Assembly: GCF_002192255.1 (NCBI RefSeq)
Contig: NZ_CP021768.1
Span: 700,001-764,000, forward strand
From: Stenotrophomonas sp. WZN-1
GTDB taxonomy: Bacteria; Pseudomonadota; Gammaproteobacteria; Xanthomonadales; Xanthomonadaceae
Reading direction: 5' to 3'
DNA: 64,000 bases
In this document: piece by piece, positions 45,287 through 54,280 of the stretch
How the letters are laid out: each line of letters starts with the position of its first letter
Numbering within the stretch: position 1 is the stretch's first letter
Made by a program: the position numbers and the translations under genes
The notes under the pieces: generated by a model
Database searches by the model: none
The model's input: only the letters and a program-made list of their open reading frames with translations
What the model was told of the DNA's origin: nothing

Positions 45287-45303
45287 CCCGGGCCTCGCCC
45301 GGG
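45287..45303 (+). terminator. Hairpin in the ftsA-ftsZ gap
   Basis: CCCGGGC-CTC-GCCCGGG, a perfect 7-bp stem 16 nt after ftsA with no T run. It may be a partial terminator or processing site in the 170-bp intergenic region before ftsZ. Confidence 0.35.
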
Positions 45304-45441
45304 CGCAATACCCGCAGTACCCGCATCACAACGCAATACCGGCAACACACAACCCACACAGCCGCAACGTCGGCATGCAGCAGGACGGCAGGACGCCTGA
45401 ATGCCCATGCCAGCCAAAGCGGATACAACGAGGACACGGAC

Positions 45442-46677
45442 ATGGCGCATTTTGAACTGATCGAAAAGATGGCACCCAATGCGGTGATCAAGGTGGTTGG
45501 CGTGGGCGGCGGCGGCGGCAATGCCGTGGCGCACATGGTCAACTCGGCGGTGGATGGCGTGGAGTTCATCACCGCCAACACCGACTCGCAGGCCATCAAG
45601 AATTGTGGTGCCAAGCTGCAGCTGCAGCTGGGTACCAACGTGACCAAGGGCCTGGGCGCAGGCGCGAACCCGGAAGTCGGCCGCCAGGCCGCGCTGGAAG
45701 ACCGTGAGCGCATCATGGACGCGCTGCAGGGCGCGGACATGGTGTTCATCACCGCCGGCATGGGCGGCGGCACCGGCACCGGCGCTGCGCCGGTGGTGGC
45801 GCAGCTGGCCAAGGAAATGGGCATCCTGACCGTGGCCGTGGTCACCAAGCCGTTCCCGTTCGAAGGTCGTCGCCGCATGCAGGTGGCGCTGAAGGGCATC
45901 GAGGAACTGAGCCAGCATTGCGACTCGCTGATCACCATCCCGAACGAGAAGCTGATCACCGTGCTGGGTCGCAATGCGACCATGATCCAGGCCTTCCGCG
46001 CTGCCAACGACGTGCTGCAGGGCGCCGTGCAGGGCATCGCCGACCTGATCGTGCGTCCGGGCCTGATCAACGTCGACTTCGCCGACGTGCGCACCGTCAT
46101 GTCCGAGATGGGCCTGGCGATGATGGGTACCGGCACCGCCCGTGGCGATGACCGCGCCCAGGCCGCTGCCGAATCGGCGATCCAGAACCCGCTGCTGGAC
46201 GATGTGAACCTGGCCGGCGCCAACGGCATCCTGGTCAACATCACCGCCGGTGCCGACTTCACCATGGCCGAGTTCGACGAGATCGGCCGCACCATCGATG
46301 GCTTCGCTTCCGAAGACGCCACCGTGGTGGTGGGCACCGTGCTGGATCCGGACATGCAGGACGAAGTGCGCGTGACCGTGGTGGCCACGGGCCTGAACCG
46401 CGTCTCGGCCAGCAAGACCCAGCGTCCGGGCGAGCGTGCACCGATCAAGCTGGTCCGCAACGCCACCACCGGCCAGCCGGAGTTCGGCGAGTTCGACAAC
46501 GGCGGCGATGCGGTGTCCAAGGCGGTGGGCGGCATGGGCCTGGGCCTGCGTCGCGCCAGCAGCGATACCGCGGCGGCCTCCGCACCGTCGGCCCCGGCGG
46601 CTTCGGCCCCGGCAGCGGCGGAACTGCCGAACGATTACCTGGACATCCCGGCGTTCCTGCGCCGCCAGGCGGACTAA
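45442..46677 (+). CDS. ftsZ: Cell division GTPase FtsZ
   Basis: Tubulin homologue forming the Z ring. 411 aa. [17 protein letters not shown] (about 15-31), tubulin signature GGGTGTG (108-114), the T7 loop region [15 protein letters not shown], an Ala/Pro-rich linker (about 365-392) and the conserved C-terminal peptide [15 protein letters not shown] for FtsA/ZipA binding. GAGGA precedes the ATG. Separated from ftsA by 170 bp, longer than any other gap in the cluster, so a dedicated promoter is likely. Confidence 0.97.
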   Translation: MAHFELIEKMAPNAVIKVVGVGGGGGNAVAHMVNSAVDGVEFITANTDSQAIKNCGAKLQLQLGTNVTKGLGAGANPEVGRQAALEDRERIMDALQGADMVFITAGMGGGTGTGAAPVVAQLAKEMGILTVAVVTKPFPFEGRRRMQVALKGIEELSQHCDSLITIPNEKLITVLGRNATMIQAFRAANDVLQGAVQGIADLIVRPGLINVDFADVRTVMSEMGLAMMGTGTARGDDRAQAAAESAIQNPLLDDVNLAGANGILVNITAGADFTMAEFDEIGRTIDGFASEDATVVVGTVLDPDMQDEVRVTVVATGLNRVSASKTQRPGERAPIKLVRNATTGQPEFGEFDNGGDAVSKAVGGMGLGLRRASSDTAAASAPSAPAASAPAAAELPNDYLDIPAFLRRQAD

Positions 46678-46686
46678 GCGGGGCGG

Positions 46687-46707
46687 CCCGGGGTTGTCCT
46701 CCCCGGG
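46687..46707 (+). terminator. Hairpin after ftsZ
   Basis: CCCGGGG-TTGTCCT-CCCCGGG, 10 nt past the stop, followed by TTGCG only. A weak terminator candidate between ftsZ and lpxC. Confidence 0.4.
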
Positions 46708-46882
46708 TTGCGCCACCATGTCCTGAAAACGCGGGCGCCGGGCCAGGATGGGCCCGGCCGCCCTGCTTCACGCGCTTCCCAGCGGCGTGCCGGTGCGTCC
46801 TGCCGGTGGCGGCAACTGGCGTTTCAGCCAGGGTAGGGGAGTGCGCGTGTTAATCTAATGTGTCACTTCCGGTCCATCCCCC

Positions 46883-47794
46883 ATGATCCAGCAACGCACC
46901 CTCAAGAACACGATCCGCGCCACCGGCGTTGGCCTGCACAGCGGTGACAAGGTCTACATGACCCTGCGCCCGGCACCGGTCAACCATGGCATCGTGTTCC
47001 GCCGCGTGGACCTGGACCCGGTCGTGGAAGTGCCGGCCAAGGCGGAACTGGTCACCGAAGTGACGCTGTGCACCGGCCTGACCTGCAACGACGCCAAGAT
47101 CCAGACCGTCGAACACCTGATGTCGGCGCTGGCCGGCCTGGGTGTGGACAACATCATCGTTGAGCTGTCCTCGGCCGAGCTGCCGATCATGGACGGTTCG
47201 GCCGGCCCGTTCGTGTTCCTGCTGCAGTCGGCAGGCATCGTGGAACAGGATGCGCCCAAGCGCTTCATCCGCGTGCTGAAGACCGTGGAAGTGACCGAGG
47301 GCGACAAGGTGGCCCGCTTCAGCCCGTACGAGGGCTACAAGCTGGGCTTCACCATCCAGTTCGATCACCCGATGATCCCGGCCAAGCAGTCGCGCCAGGA
47401 AATCGAGTTCTCGACGCTGGCCTATACCAAGGAAATCTCCCGCGCGCGTACCTTCGGTTTCATGCGCGACCTGGAATACATGCGCGAGCGCAACCTGGGC
47501 CTGGGCGGTTCGATGGACAACGCCATCGTGCTGGACGAGTTCCGCGTGCTCAACGAAGACGGCCTGCGCTACGCCGACGAATTCGTGCGCCACAAGATCC
47601 TTGACGCCATCGGCGACCTCTATCTGGCCGGTGGCCAGGTGCTGGGCGCCTACGAAGGGTTCAAGTCCGGCCACGCGCTCAACAACAAGCTGGTGCGGGC
47701 CCTGATGGCCGATGCCAGCGCCTGGGAATGGGTCAGCTTCGACTCGCCGGCCACCCCGGATCCGGTCGAATACGCCACCCCGGCCTACGCCTGA
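46883..47794 (+). CDS. lpxC: UDP-3-O-acyl-N-acetylglucosamine deacetylase
   Basis: Committed step of lipid A synthesis; zinc deacetylase. 303 aa. Zinc ligands H78 (TVEHLMSAL), H237 and D241 ([10 protein letters not shown]) and the catalytic H264 (SGHALNNK) are all present, with the same numbering as the Pseudomonas aeruginosa enzyme. N-terminal [18 protein letters not shown]. The 205-bp gap from ftsZ points to its own promoter, and a strong terminator follows. Confidence 0.97.
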   Translation: MIQQRTLKNTIRATGVGLHSGDKVYMTLRPAPVNHGIVFRRVDLDPVVEVPAKAELVTEVTLCTGLTCNDAKIQTVEHLMSALAGLGVDNIIVELSSAELPIMDGSAGPFVFLLQSAGIVEQDAPKRFIRVLKTVEVTEGDKVARFSPYEGYKLGFTIQFDHPMIPAKQSRQEIEFSTLAYTKEISRARTFGFMRDLEYMRERNLGLGGSMDNAIVLDEFRVLNEDGLRYADEFVRHKILDAIGDLYLAGGQVLGAYEGFKSGHALNNKLVRALMADASAWEWVSFDSPATPDPVEYATPAYA

Positions 47795-47823
47795 TCCTGT
47801 AGGTTGTTGAATTTAAATATGAA

Positions 47824-47854
47824 AACGCCGCCTTCCCGGGCGGCGTTGTTGTTT
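47824..47854 (+). terminator. Rho-independent terminator of lpxC
   Basis: AACGCCGCC-TTCCCG-GGCGGCGTT followed by GTTGTTT, starting 30 nt after the lpxC stop; the T-rich tail and 9-bp stem are typical. Confidence 0.85.
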
Positions 47855-48075
47855 CCGGTGCCGGCGACGCATTCAGCGTGCTTGAAACGCGTCAAGGCCG
47901 GTTCAAGGTCACGGTTTTGTGAACCTGTTGGATCGGAAGCCTGAATTTAACGAAGTTTTAACTCCAATCTAACGACAGGCCCCCGGATGGCAGCTAGGAT
48001 GCGACCCGGCCCCCGAAATGTTTCACGCCGTGGTGACACGTGCGACGGGGAGCGGAGCCGGATGCTCCGTTGTCG

Positions 48076-48525
48076 TCAGGACCGTTTCTTCGGCTTCGAT
48101 GGAATGTCCTGCAGGCAAGCCAAGGCGTCGCGTAGCCCTTTGTGCGTGGCGGCTGAAACTGCGTGGGGGCCATTCCGGTTGTCGATCGCTGGGGAGCGTG
48201 AGGGAGTGGTGGACGCAGTCTTGATGGTCACCCTGGTGGCCTTCAGCCCGATGGAACGGGCCGCGTCGAGCAACTGGGCTTCGGCAAGCCGCAACTTGGC
48301 ATGCCAGACCGGGGACTCGACGAGAAAAACGAGGTGTTCCCCGTCCACATTGGCCAGCCGGCAACGGCTGCGCAGAGGTGGCGGCAACTGGGGGCGCAAC
48401 TGACGGTCCAGCGCGTCGAGCCACAAGGCACGCCGCAGCGGGTTCCCGCTTTTGTCCGCCATCACCGCATCCAGCGCCGGTTTCGGCACTGACGCGGGGC
48501 GAACGCTGGATTTCGGCTCAGACAT
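48076..48525 (-). CDS. dciA: DciA-type DUF721 protein, replicative helicase loading factor
   Basis: 149 aa. DciA is the ancestral partner that helps load DnaB helicase in bacteria lacking DnaC/DnaI. The DUF721 core (about 25-100) reads LWLDALDRQLRPQLPPPL, ANVDGEHLVFLVESPVWHAKLR and EAQLLDAARSIG. The C-terminal tail is disordered and basic. Its place between lpxC and an M23-peptidase/secA pair is the same as in Pseudomonas, where DciA was characterised. It is transcribed divergently from the peptidase gene with only 12 bp between start codons. Confidence 0.85.
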   Translation of the reverse strand: MSEPKSSVRPASVPKPALDAVMADKSGNPLRRALWLDALDRQLRPQLPPPLRSRCRLANVDGEHLVFLVESPVWHAKLRLAEAQLLDAARSIGLKATRVTIKTASTTPSRSPAIDNRNGPHAVSAATHKGLRDALACLQDIPSKPKKRS

Positions 48526-48537
48526 GAAAACTCACTG

Positions 48538-49494
48538 ATGGCATTCAAAAAGATCGTAATCAAAACGCGTGAAGGAAAGGCCAAGGCGTCGCCGATCGCG
48601 CGTTTGCGGTTCTATTTCGAGGACCGCCCCCGCGCCCTGCTGGGCAGCGTGCTCGGGGTAGGCTGCATTATCGGCCTTGCCGGCGGCATTGGCGCCAGTG
48701 CGCTGAATGATTCGCGCCTGCAGGCCAAGGTCGACCGCCAGGATGCGGAGCTGGCCAAGGTCAAGCGCGATGCGCAGACCCAGGTCAACGCGCTGGCCGC
48801 CCGCCTCGGCGAGCTGCAGGCCCAGGCCACCCGCCTGAACGCCCTCGGCGAACGGCTGACCCAGATGGGCAAGCTGGAAGACGGCGAGTTCGACTTCAAC
48901 GAGACCCCCGGTCTCGGTGACGGCGACGCCGGCGGCCCGACCAGCGACATCCCGGTCAAGGATGTCAACGCCGACTTACAGGTGCTGGAGCAGCGCTTTG
49001 CTGCTTCAGGCCGCCAGTTGTCGGTGATGGAATCGCTGATGTTCGACCACCAGCTGCAGCAGAACGCCGTGCCGTCGCGCATGCCGATCCGCAACAGCTA
49101 CGTGACCTCCGGTTTCGGTACCCGTGCCGACCCGTTCGGCCGCGGTGCCGCCACCCACAAGGGCATGGACTTCCACGCCAGGGTCGGTGACCCGGTGATG
49201 GCCGTGGCCGAAGGCGTGGTCAGCTTCGCCGGTGTGAAGGGCGGCTATGGCAACGTCGTCGATGTCGACCACGGCAATGGCTATGTCACCCGCTACGCGC
49301 ACAATTCGCGCCTGGTGGTGAAGGCCGGTGACCTGGTCCGTGCCGGCCAGGAAGTGGCCAAGGCCGGCTCCACCGGCCGCTCGACCGGTGCCCACGTGCA
49401 CTTCGAGGTGTGGGAAAACGGCAACGTGGTCAACCCGCGCAAGTTCCTCGGCGACGGCGGCAACACGCCGGTCGGCCGCGTCACCCGCGGCTGA
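48538..49494 (+). CDS. M23-family (LytM-type) membrane-anchored metallopeptidase
   Basis: 318 aa. Short basic N-terminus, one membrane helix (about 34-55), periplasmic coiled coil (about 60-115), then a LytM domain (about 185-305) with the zinc ligands H207 and D211 (HKGMDFHA) and HVH at 286-288 (GAHVHFEVW). All ligands are intact, so it is probably an active peptidoglycan endopeptidase and not an EnvC/NlpD-type degenerate activator. Sits between dciA and secA, as in Pseudomonas. Confidence 0.9.
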   Translation: MAFKKIVIKTREGKAKASPIARLRFYFEDRPRALLGSVLGVGCIIGLAGGIGASALNDSRLQAKVDRQDAELAKVKRDAQTQVNALAARLGELQAQATRLNALGERLTQMGKLEDGEFDFNETPGLGDGDAGGPTSDIPVKDVNADLQVLEQRFAASGRQLSVMESLMFDHQLQQNAVPSRMPIRNSYVTSGFGTRADPFGRGAATHKGMDFHARVGDPVMAVAEGVVSFAGVKGGYGNVVDVDHGNGYVTRYAHNSRLVVKAGDLVRAGQEVAKAGSTGRSTGAHVHFEVWENGNVVNPRKFLGDGGNTPVGRVTRG

Positions 49495-49501
49495 TGGCAA
49501 C

Positions 49502-49569
49502 GCCGGGCATGGCCCGGCGCTACCGGGACGCCGTCGGACCCCGGCAGTAGCGCGGGGCCATGCCCCGCG
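49502..49569. repeat. Facing SMAG-type stem-loops
   Basis: GCCGGGCATGGCCCGGCGCTAC (49502-49523) and GTAGCGCGGGGCCATGCCCCGCG (49547-49569), arranged with their CTAC/GTAG heads facing. Confidence 0.7.
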
Positions 49570-49619
49570 AGCGCGAAGCGCGTCCGCCAAAGGGTTGAAA
49601 CCCCTTGCGGCCGTCCCAA

Positions 49620-49627
49620 GCTACAAT
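49620..49627 (+). promoter_or_regulatory. Candidate -10 element of secA (GCTACAAT)
   Basis: Same octamer as in front of glyA; transcription would begin near 49634 and give a leader of about 95 nt. The nearest -35-like TTGAAA (49595-49600) is 21 nt away, too far. Confidence 0.35.
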
Positions 49628-49642
49628 GGGTGTTGCCATCGA

Positions 49643-49664
49643 CAGGGCGCCAGGCGCCCTGTTT
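49643..49664 (+). terminator. Hairpin in the secA leader / end of the peptidase transcript
   Basis: CAGGGCG-CCAGG-CGCCCTG followed by TTTCGTTT. It would terminate the upstream peptidase transcript, or if transcription starts at 49634, lie at the 5' end of the secA mRNA. Confidence 0.45.
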
Positions 49665-49729
49665 CGTTTGCGGCGGACGGATCCCAAGGGGGAGGCCGGG
49701 CGTCGTGTTCATCCAACCCGGTTCCTTCA

Positions 49730-52462
49730 ATGATCAACAGCCTGCTTACCCGCGTATTTGGCAGTCGTAACGAACGACAGCTGCGCCAGCTCAACCGCAT
49801 CGTCGCCAAGATCAATGCGCTGGAGCCGGAGATCGAGAAGCTTTCCGACGAGCAGCTTCAGGCCAAGACGCCGGAGTTCAAGCAGCGCATCGCTGGCGGT
49901 GAAGCCCTGGACAAGGTGCTGCCGGAAGCGTTCGCGGTCTGCCGCGAAGCCGGTCGCCGCGTGCTGGGCATGCGCCACTACGACGTGCAGCTGATCGGCG
50001 GCATGGTGCTTCACCTGGGCAAGATCGCAGAAATGCGCACCGGTGAAGGCAAGACCCTGGTGGCGACCCTGCCGGTGTACCTCAACGCGCTGGAAGGCAA
50101 GGGCGTGCACGTGGTCACCGTGAACGACTACCTGGCCCGCCGCGATGCCGCGCAGATGGGCAAGCTGTACAACTGGCTGGGCCTGAGCGTGGGCGTGGTG
50201 TACCCGGGCATGCCGCACAGCGACAAGCGCGAAGCCTACGCGGCCGACATCACCTACGGCACCAACAACGAATTCGGTTTCGACTACCTGCGCGACAACA
50301 TGGCGCTGTCCAAGGCCGACCGCTACCAGCGCGGCCTGCACTACGCTATCGTCGACGAAGTCGACTCCATCCTGATCGACGAAGCGCGTACCCCGCTGAT
50401 CATCTCCGGCCCGGCCGATGATTCCCCGGAGCTGTACATCCGCGTCAACCGCGTCGTGCCGCACCTGGTCAAGCAGGAAGCGGAAGACGGCGAAGGCGAT
50501 TTCTGGGTGGACGAGAAGGGCAAGCAGGTGCACCTGTCCGAAGCGGGCATGGAGCACGCCGAGCAGCTGCTGGTCGACGCCGGCATCCTCGACGGCGAGA
50601 CCGAAGGCCTGTACGCGGCGCAGAACCTGACCGTGGTCCACCACCTCAACGCCGCCCTGCGCGCACACGCGATCTACCAGCGTGACGTGGACTACATCGT
50701 GCGCGACGGCGAAGTGGTCATCGTCGACGAATTCACCGGCCGTACCCTGGCCGGCCGCCGCTGGTCCGACGGCCTGCACCAGGCGGTGGAAGCGAAGGAA
50801 GGCGTGCCGGTCCAGCGCGAGAACCAGACGCTGGCGAGCATCACCTTCCAGAACCTGTTCCGCATGTACAAGAAGCTGTCCGGCATGACCGGTACGGCCG
50901 ATACCGAAGCGTTCGAGTTCCAGAGCATCTACGGCCTGGAAGTGGTGGTGATCCCGACCAACCGCCCGACCATCCGCAAGGACAGCCCGGACCAGGTGTT
51001 CCTCAACCGCAAGGGCAAGTTCAATGCGGTGCTGGCCGATATCGAAGAGTGCGCCAAGCGCGGCCAGCCGGTGCTGGTGGGTACCACCTCGATCGAAACC
51101 TCGGAAATGCTGTCCGAGCACCTGAGCAAGGCCGGTGTGAAGCACGAAGTGCTCAACGCCAAGCAGCATGACCGCGAAGCGACCATCGTCGCCAATGCCG
51201 GCCGTCCGGCCGCCGTGACCATCGCCACCAACATGGCCGGCCGTGGTACCGACATCGTGCTGGGCGGTTCGCTGGAAGCCGAGATCCACGCCTTGGGCGA
51301 GGACGCGACCGACGAGCAGAAGGCGGCGGTCAAGGCCGAATGGCAGAAGCGCCACGATGCAGTGAAGGCTGCGGGCGGCCTGCACATCGTCGGCACCGAG
51401 CGCCATGAATCGCGCCGTATCGACAACCAGCTGCGTGGCCGTTCGGGCCGCCAGGGTGACCCGGGTTCGTCCCGCTTCTACCTGTCGCTGGAAGACAACC
51501 TGATGCGCATCTTCGCCTCCGACTGGGTGCAGAAGGCCATGCGCATGATGGGCATGAAGGAAGACGACGTCATCGAGGACCGCCTGGTCAGCCGCCAGAT
51601 CGAGAAGGCGCAGCGCAAGGTCGAGGCCCACAACTTCGACATCCGCAAGAACCTGCTGGACTTCGACGACGTCAACAACGACCAGCGCAAGGTGATCTAC
51701 GCCCAGCGCGACGAGCTGCTGGATGCCGAGTCGGTGAAGGCCAACGTCGATGGCATCCGCGACGACGTGATCTTCGACATCGTTGCGCGCTTCGTGCCGC
51801 CGAACTCGATCGACGAGCAGTGGGACCTGCGTGGCCTGGAAGCGACCCTGGAGTCGGACTTCGGCCTGCAGATGTCGCTGACCGACCTGGTCAAGGAACA
51901 CGAAGAGCTGGACGCCGAGGCCATCGCCACCAAGGTCCAGGAGCGCGTCAACCAGCACTTCGCCGAGAAGGAAGCCGGCCTGGGCGAAGAGACCATGCGC
52001 GCGCTGGAGAAGCACGTGATGCTGACCGTGCTGGACCAGAGCTGGAAGGAGCACCTGGCGCGCATGGATTACCTGCGCCAGGGCATCTACCTGCGTGGTT
52101 ACGCGCAGAAGCAGCCGAAGCAGGAATACAAGAAGGAAGCCTTCGAGCTGTTCTCGGACATGCTGGAGAACGTCAAGCGCGAAGTGGTGACTCTGCTGGC
52201 CCGCGTGCGTATCCGCAGCGACGAGGAAGTGCAGGCCCTGGAGGCCGCCGAGCGCCAGCAGGCGCAGGCGCGCCTGAGCCAGTCGCAGTTCCAGCACCAG
52301 GATGCGGGCGGCTACAGCGCCGACGAGGAAGCCGCCCAGGTGGAGGCCGCCCAGCAGGGTGTGGCCACGCTGCAGCGCGACGAGCCGAAGATCGGCCGCA
52401 ATGATCCGTGCCCGTGCGGCAGTGGCAAGAAGTACAAGCACTGCCACGGCCAGCTGAGCTGA
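49730..52462 (+). CDS. secA: Preprotein translocase ATPase SecA
   Basis: Motor of the Sec pathway. 910 aa. N-terminal [18 protein letters not shown], Walker [29 protein letters not shown]2 motifs [13 protein letters not shown] and [32 protein letters not shown], and the C-terminal zinc SEC-C motif [16 protein letters not shown]. The frame is open 134 codons upstream through the end of the peptidase gene; the ATG at 49730 is the family start. No secM-like arrest gene precedes it. Confidence 0.97.
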   Translation: MINSLLTRVFGSRNERQLRQLNRIVAKINALEPEIEKLSDEQLQAKTPEFKQRIAGGEALDKVLPEAFAVCREAGRRVLGMRHYDVQLIGGMVLHLGKIAEMRTGEGKTLVATLPVYLNALEGKGVHVVTVNDYLARRDAAQMGKLYNWLGLSVGVVYPGMPHSDKREAYAADITYGTNNEFGFDYLRDNMALSKADRYQRGLHYAIVDEVDSILIDEARTPLIISGPADDSPELYIRVNRVVPHLVKQEAEDGEGDFWVDEKGKQVHLSEAGMEHAEQLLVDAGILDGETEGLYAAQNLTVVHHLNAALRAHAIYQRDVDYIVRDGEVVIVDEFTGRTLAGRRWSDGLHQAVEAKEGVPVQRENQTLASITFQNLFRMYKKLSGMTGTADTEAFEFQSIYGLEVVVIPTNRPTIRKDSPDQVFLNRKGKFNAVLADIEECAKRGQPVLVGTTSIETSEMLSEHLSKAGVKHEVLNAKQHDREATIVANAGRPAAVTIATNMAGRGTDIVLGGSLEAEIHALGEDATDEQKAAVKAEWQKRHDAVKAAGGLHIVGTERHESRRIDNQLRGRSGRQGDPGSSRFYLSLEDNLMRIFASDWVQKAMRMMGMKEDDVIEDRLVSRQIEKAQRKVEAHNFDIRKNLLDFDDVNNDQRKVIYAQRDELLDAESVKANVDGIRDDVIFDIVARFVPPNSIDEQWDLRGLEATLESDFGLQMSLTDLVKEHEELDAEAIATKVQERVNQHFAEKEAGLGEETMRALEKHVMLTVLDQSWKEHLARMDYLRQGIYLRGYAQKQPKQEYKKEAFELFSDMLENVKREVVTLLARVRIRSDEEVQALEAAERQQAQARLSQSQFQHQDAGGYSADEEAAQVEAAQQGVATLQRDEPKIGRNDPCPCGSGKKYKHCHGQLS

Positions 52463-52470
52463 CCCCGAAG

Positions 52471-52498
52471 AGCCCCGCGAAAGCGGGGCTTTTCGTTT
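52471..52498 (+). terminator. Rho-independent terminator of secA
   Basis: AGCCCCGC-GAAA-GCGGGGCT followed by TTTCGTTT, 8 nt after the stop codon. Confidence 0.9.
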
Positions 52499-52563
52499 GT
52501 GGCAGGAGAGTTGCACCGGATCCGTGATTGCGCCGGCCGTCCTGTTCTGGGCATGCTTCCCCC

Positions 52564-53517
52564 ATGCCTTCCCCCACCCGATCGATCCATGTCGTGGCCG
52601 CCGTCATCACCGACGCCCGTGGCCGCGTGCTGCTCAACCGCCGTACCGAGAACCGCGACATGGCCGGCCTGTGGGAGTTCCCCGGCGGCAAGCGCGAATC
52701 CGGCGAGACCTCCGAACAGGCGCTGGTGCGTGAACTGCGCGAAGAGCTGGGCATCGAGGCCGATGTCGGGCCCTGGCTGATGGATGTGCCGCAGCGCTAT
52801 CCGGACAAGCACCTGACCCTGGAAGTGCGCCACGTGCGCAGCTGGAAGGGCACACCGCGCGGGCGCGAAGGCCAGGCGATCACCTGGGTGGCGCAGGACA
52901 AGCTGGGCCGCTATTCGATGCCACCGGCCGACCTGCCGGTGGTGGCCGCACTGCGCCAACCGGACCGCTACCTGATCACGCCGGCACCGGCTGACGACAC
53001 CGGTGGCGTGCAGCTGTGGCATGAGCAGCTGCAGCAGGCGGTGGCGGCGGGGCAGCAGCGCATCCAGCTGCGCCTGCCGCCGGAACATCCGCAGCGGCAG
53101 GCCATGATCGAACAGGCCGTGCGCGCGCATCACCGCGGCGTGCAGTGGCTGCTCAACCGCGATGTCGCGTTGGCACGCGCACTGGGCGTGGGCGTGCACC
53201 TGGGCAGCGAGCAATTGCTGGCGCTGCAGGAACGGCCCTTGCCGGAAGGGCAGCTGGTCGCCGCGTCCTGCCACGATCTGGAGCAGCTGCAGGCGGCGCA
53301 GCGGCTGGGCTGCGACTTCGCGGTGCTCGGCCCGGTGCAGGCCACGGCCAGCCATCCCGACGCGGCGCCGCTGGGCTGGGAGGCCTTCGCCGCACTGCGC
53401 GCGCAGGTGTCGCTGCCGATCTACGCATTGGGCGGGATGGCCGCCGGCCATATCGCCGAAGCCCGTCGCCATGGCGGGCAGGGCATCGCTGCGATCCGCG
53501 GGTTGTGGCCGGCGTGA
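52564..53517 (+). CDS. mutT: MutT-type Nudix hydrolase fused to a ThiE-like domain
   Basis: 317 aa. The Nudix domain (1-130) carries the complete Nudix box GGKRESGETSEQALVRELREELGI (residues 40-63), expected to clear 8-oxo-dGTP. The C-terminal domain (about 145-317) resembles thiamine-phosphate synthase: QLRLPPEHP, GVHLGSEQL, VAASCHDLEQLQAAQRLGCDFAVLGPVQ and ALGGM. The same two-domain architecture occurs in Pseudomonas MutT near secA. The ThiE part lacks parts of the phosphate-binding loop, so activity is doubtful. ATG at 52564 gives a normal MutT N-terminus (IHVVAAVITDARGRVLLNRR). Confidence 0.88.
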   Translation: MPSPTRSIHVVAAVITDARGRVLLNRRTENRDMAGLWEFPGGKRESGETSEQALVRELREELGIEADVGPWLMDVPQRYPDKHLTLEVRHVRSWKGTPRGREGQAITWVAQDKLGRYSMPPADLPVVAALRQPDRYLITPAPADDTGGVQLWHEQLQQAVAAGQQRIQLRLPPEHPQRQAMIEQAVRAHHRGVQWLLNRDVALARALGVGVHLGSEQLLALQERPLPEGQLVAASCHDLEQLQAAQRLGCDFAVLGPVQATASHPDAAPLGWEAFAALRAQVSLPIYALGGMAAGHIAEARRHGGQGIAAIRGLWPA

Positions 53518-53620
53518 TGCCAGGGGCGGGTCCCCGCAACGCGGGGCGCTGACGCGGCCATTCGATTGCGGGACCAGCGCCCTTTCCGTTGGAAAGGGAT
53601 CCGACCCCTCACCGGATGCA

Positions 53621-53643
53621 GTAGATCCACGCCATGCGTGGAT
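53621..53643 (+). repeat. SMAG-type GTAG stem-loop
   Basis: GTAGATCCACGCCATGCGTGGAT, identical to 28468-28490. An imperfect GGGxC...GACCCC element (about 53571-53609) precedes it. Confidence 0.75.
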
Positions 53644-53655
53644 GAACCCCTGCGA

Positions 53656-54240
53656 TCACAACGTGATCCAGAAGCACCCGTATTGGCGGCGCAGGCCCAG
53701 CACGGTCGAGGCGCGCGACGCGCTGCCGGGCAGCGTCTGCTCCAGGCGCAGGCCGACCGGATGCCGTGCCGCTGGCGGCTCAGGGTCGGATCCCTGCGAC
53801 GCAGGGCTCTGACCCTCCTCCTGCGAGGACGCCAGCCCCTGTGACGGATACACCGGCACCACGTCGACCAGCGGCCGTCGTGCCAGCGATTCCAGCTGGC
53901 CGAGGATGCGCTGCGCGCCGGCATCGGAGACCGCACCCCACAGGTACAGCGAGGACAGCCGGTTCACATCGTTGCTGACGATGCCGGTGCGCAGTGCTTC
54001 CACCAGCTCGCTCAGGCGCCTTGGGCAGCGCGCACCCAGGGTGTCGCGCGGCAGGGTGCTGCCGGTGGGCGTGGGTGGTGGCAATCGCGACCGGGCGCCG
54101 ACGCTGTCGCAGGGGCGGTCGGTATACACGCTCTGCCCCTGCGCATCGGTGCAGCGGTTCAAGCGTGTGGACTGCGCATGGACAATGCTCGATGCCGAAC
54201 ACAACGACAGCAGCAACAGCAGGAAGGAAAAACGGTTCAT
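53656..54240 (-). CDS. Secreted DUF4124-domain protein carrying an in-frame repeat
   Basis: 194 aa. Signal peptide (about 1-22, ending VHA). The N-terminal DUF4124 motif is NRCTDAQGQSVYTDRPCDS, followed by a helical segment (RRLSELVEALRTGIVSNDVNR). Residues about 142-154 (EGQSPASQGSDPE) are encoded by the 35-bp palindrome at 53782-53816, a relative of the genome-dispersed GGGGTC element. The segment after it (LGLRRQYGCFWITL) is still in frame. Function unknown; periplasmic. Confidence 0.75.
   Translation of the reverse strand: MNRFSFLLLLLSLCSASSIVHAQSTRLNRCTDAQGQSVYTDRPCDSVGARSRLPPPTPTGSTLPRDTLGARCPRRLSELVEALRTGIVSNDVNRLSSLYLWGAVSDAGAQRILGQLESLARRPLVDVVPVYPSQGLASSQEEGQSPASQGSDPEPPAARHPVGLRLEQTLPGSASRASTVLGLRRQYGCFWITL
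53782..53816. repeat. 35-bp AGGGTCGGATCCCTGCG palindrome inside a coding sequence
   Basis: AGGGTCGGATCCCTGCG-A-CGCAGGGCTCTGACCCT, a short form of the elements at 3337, 13342 and 28980. It lies wholly within the DUF4124 gene and keeps its frame. Confidence 0.75.
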
Positions 54241-54280
54241 CGGCGCAGGGTAGCGCCGATCGCGGTGGCATGGCGTGCTT

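Noticed and set aside
49495..49729. secM-like arrest peptide before secA
   Set aside because: The short frames here contain no FxxxxWIxxxxGIRAGP-type arrest motif.
49727..52516. 929-codon open frame antisense to secA
   Set aside because: secA is unmistakable on the other strand. Long antisense frames are normal at this GC content and the translation shows biased, low-complexity residues with no motif.
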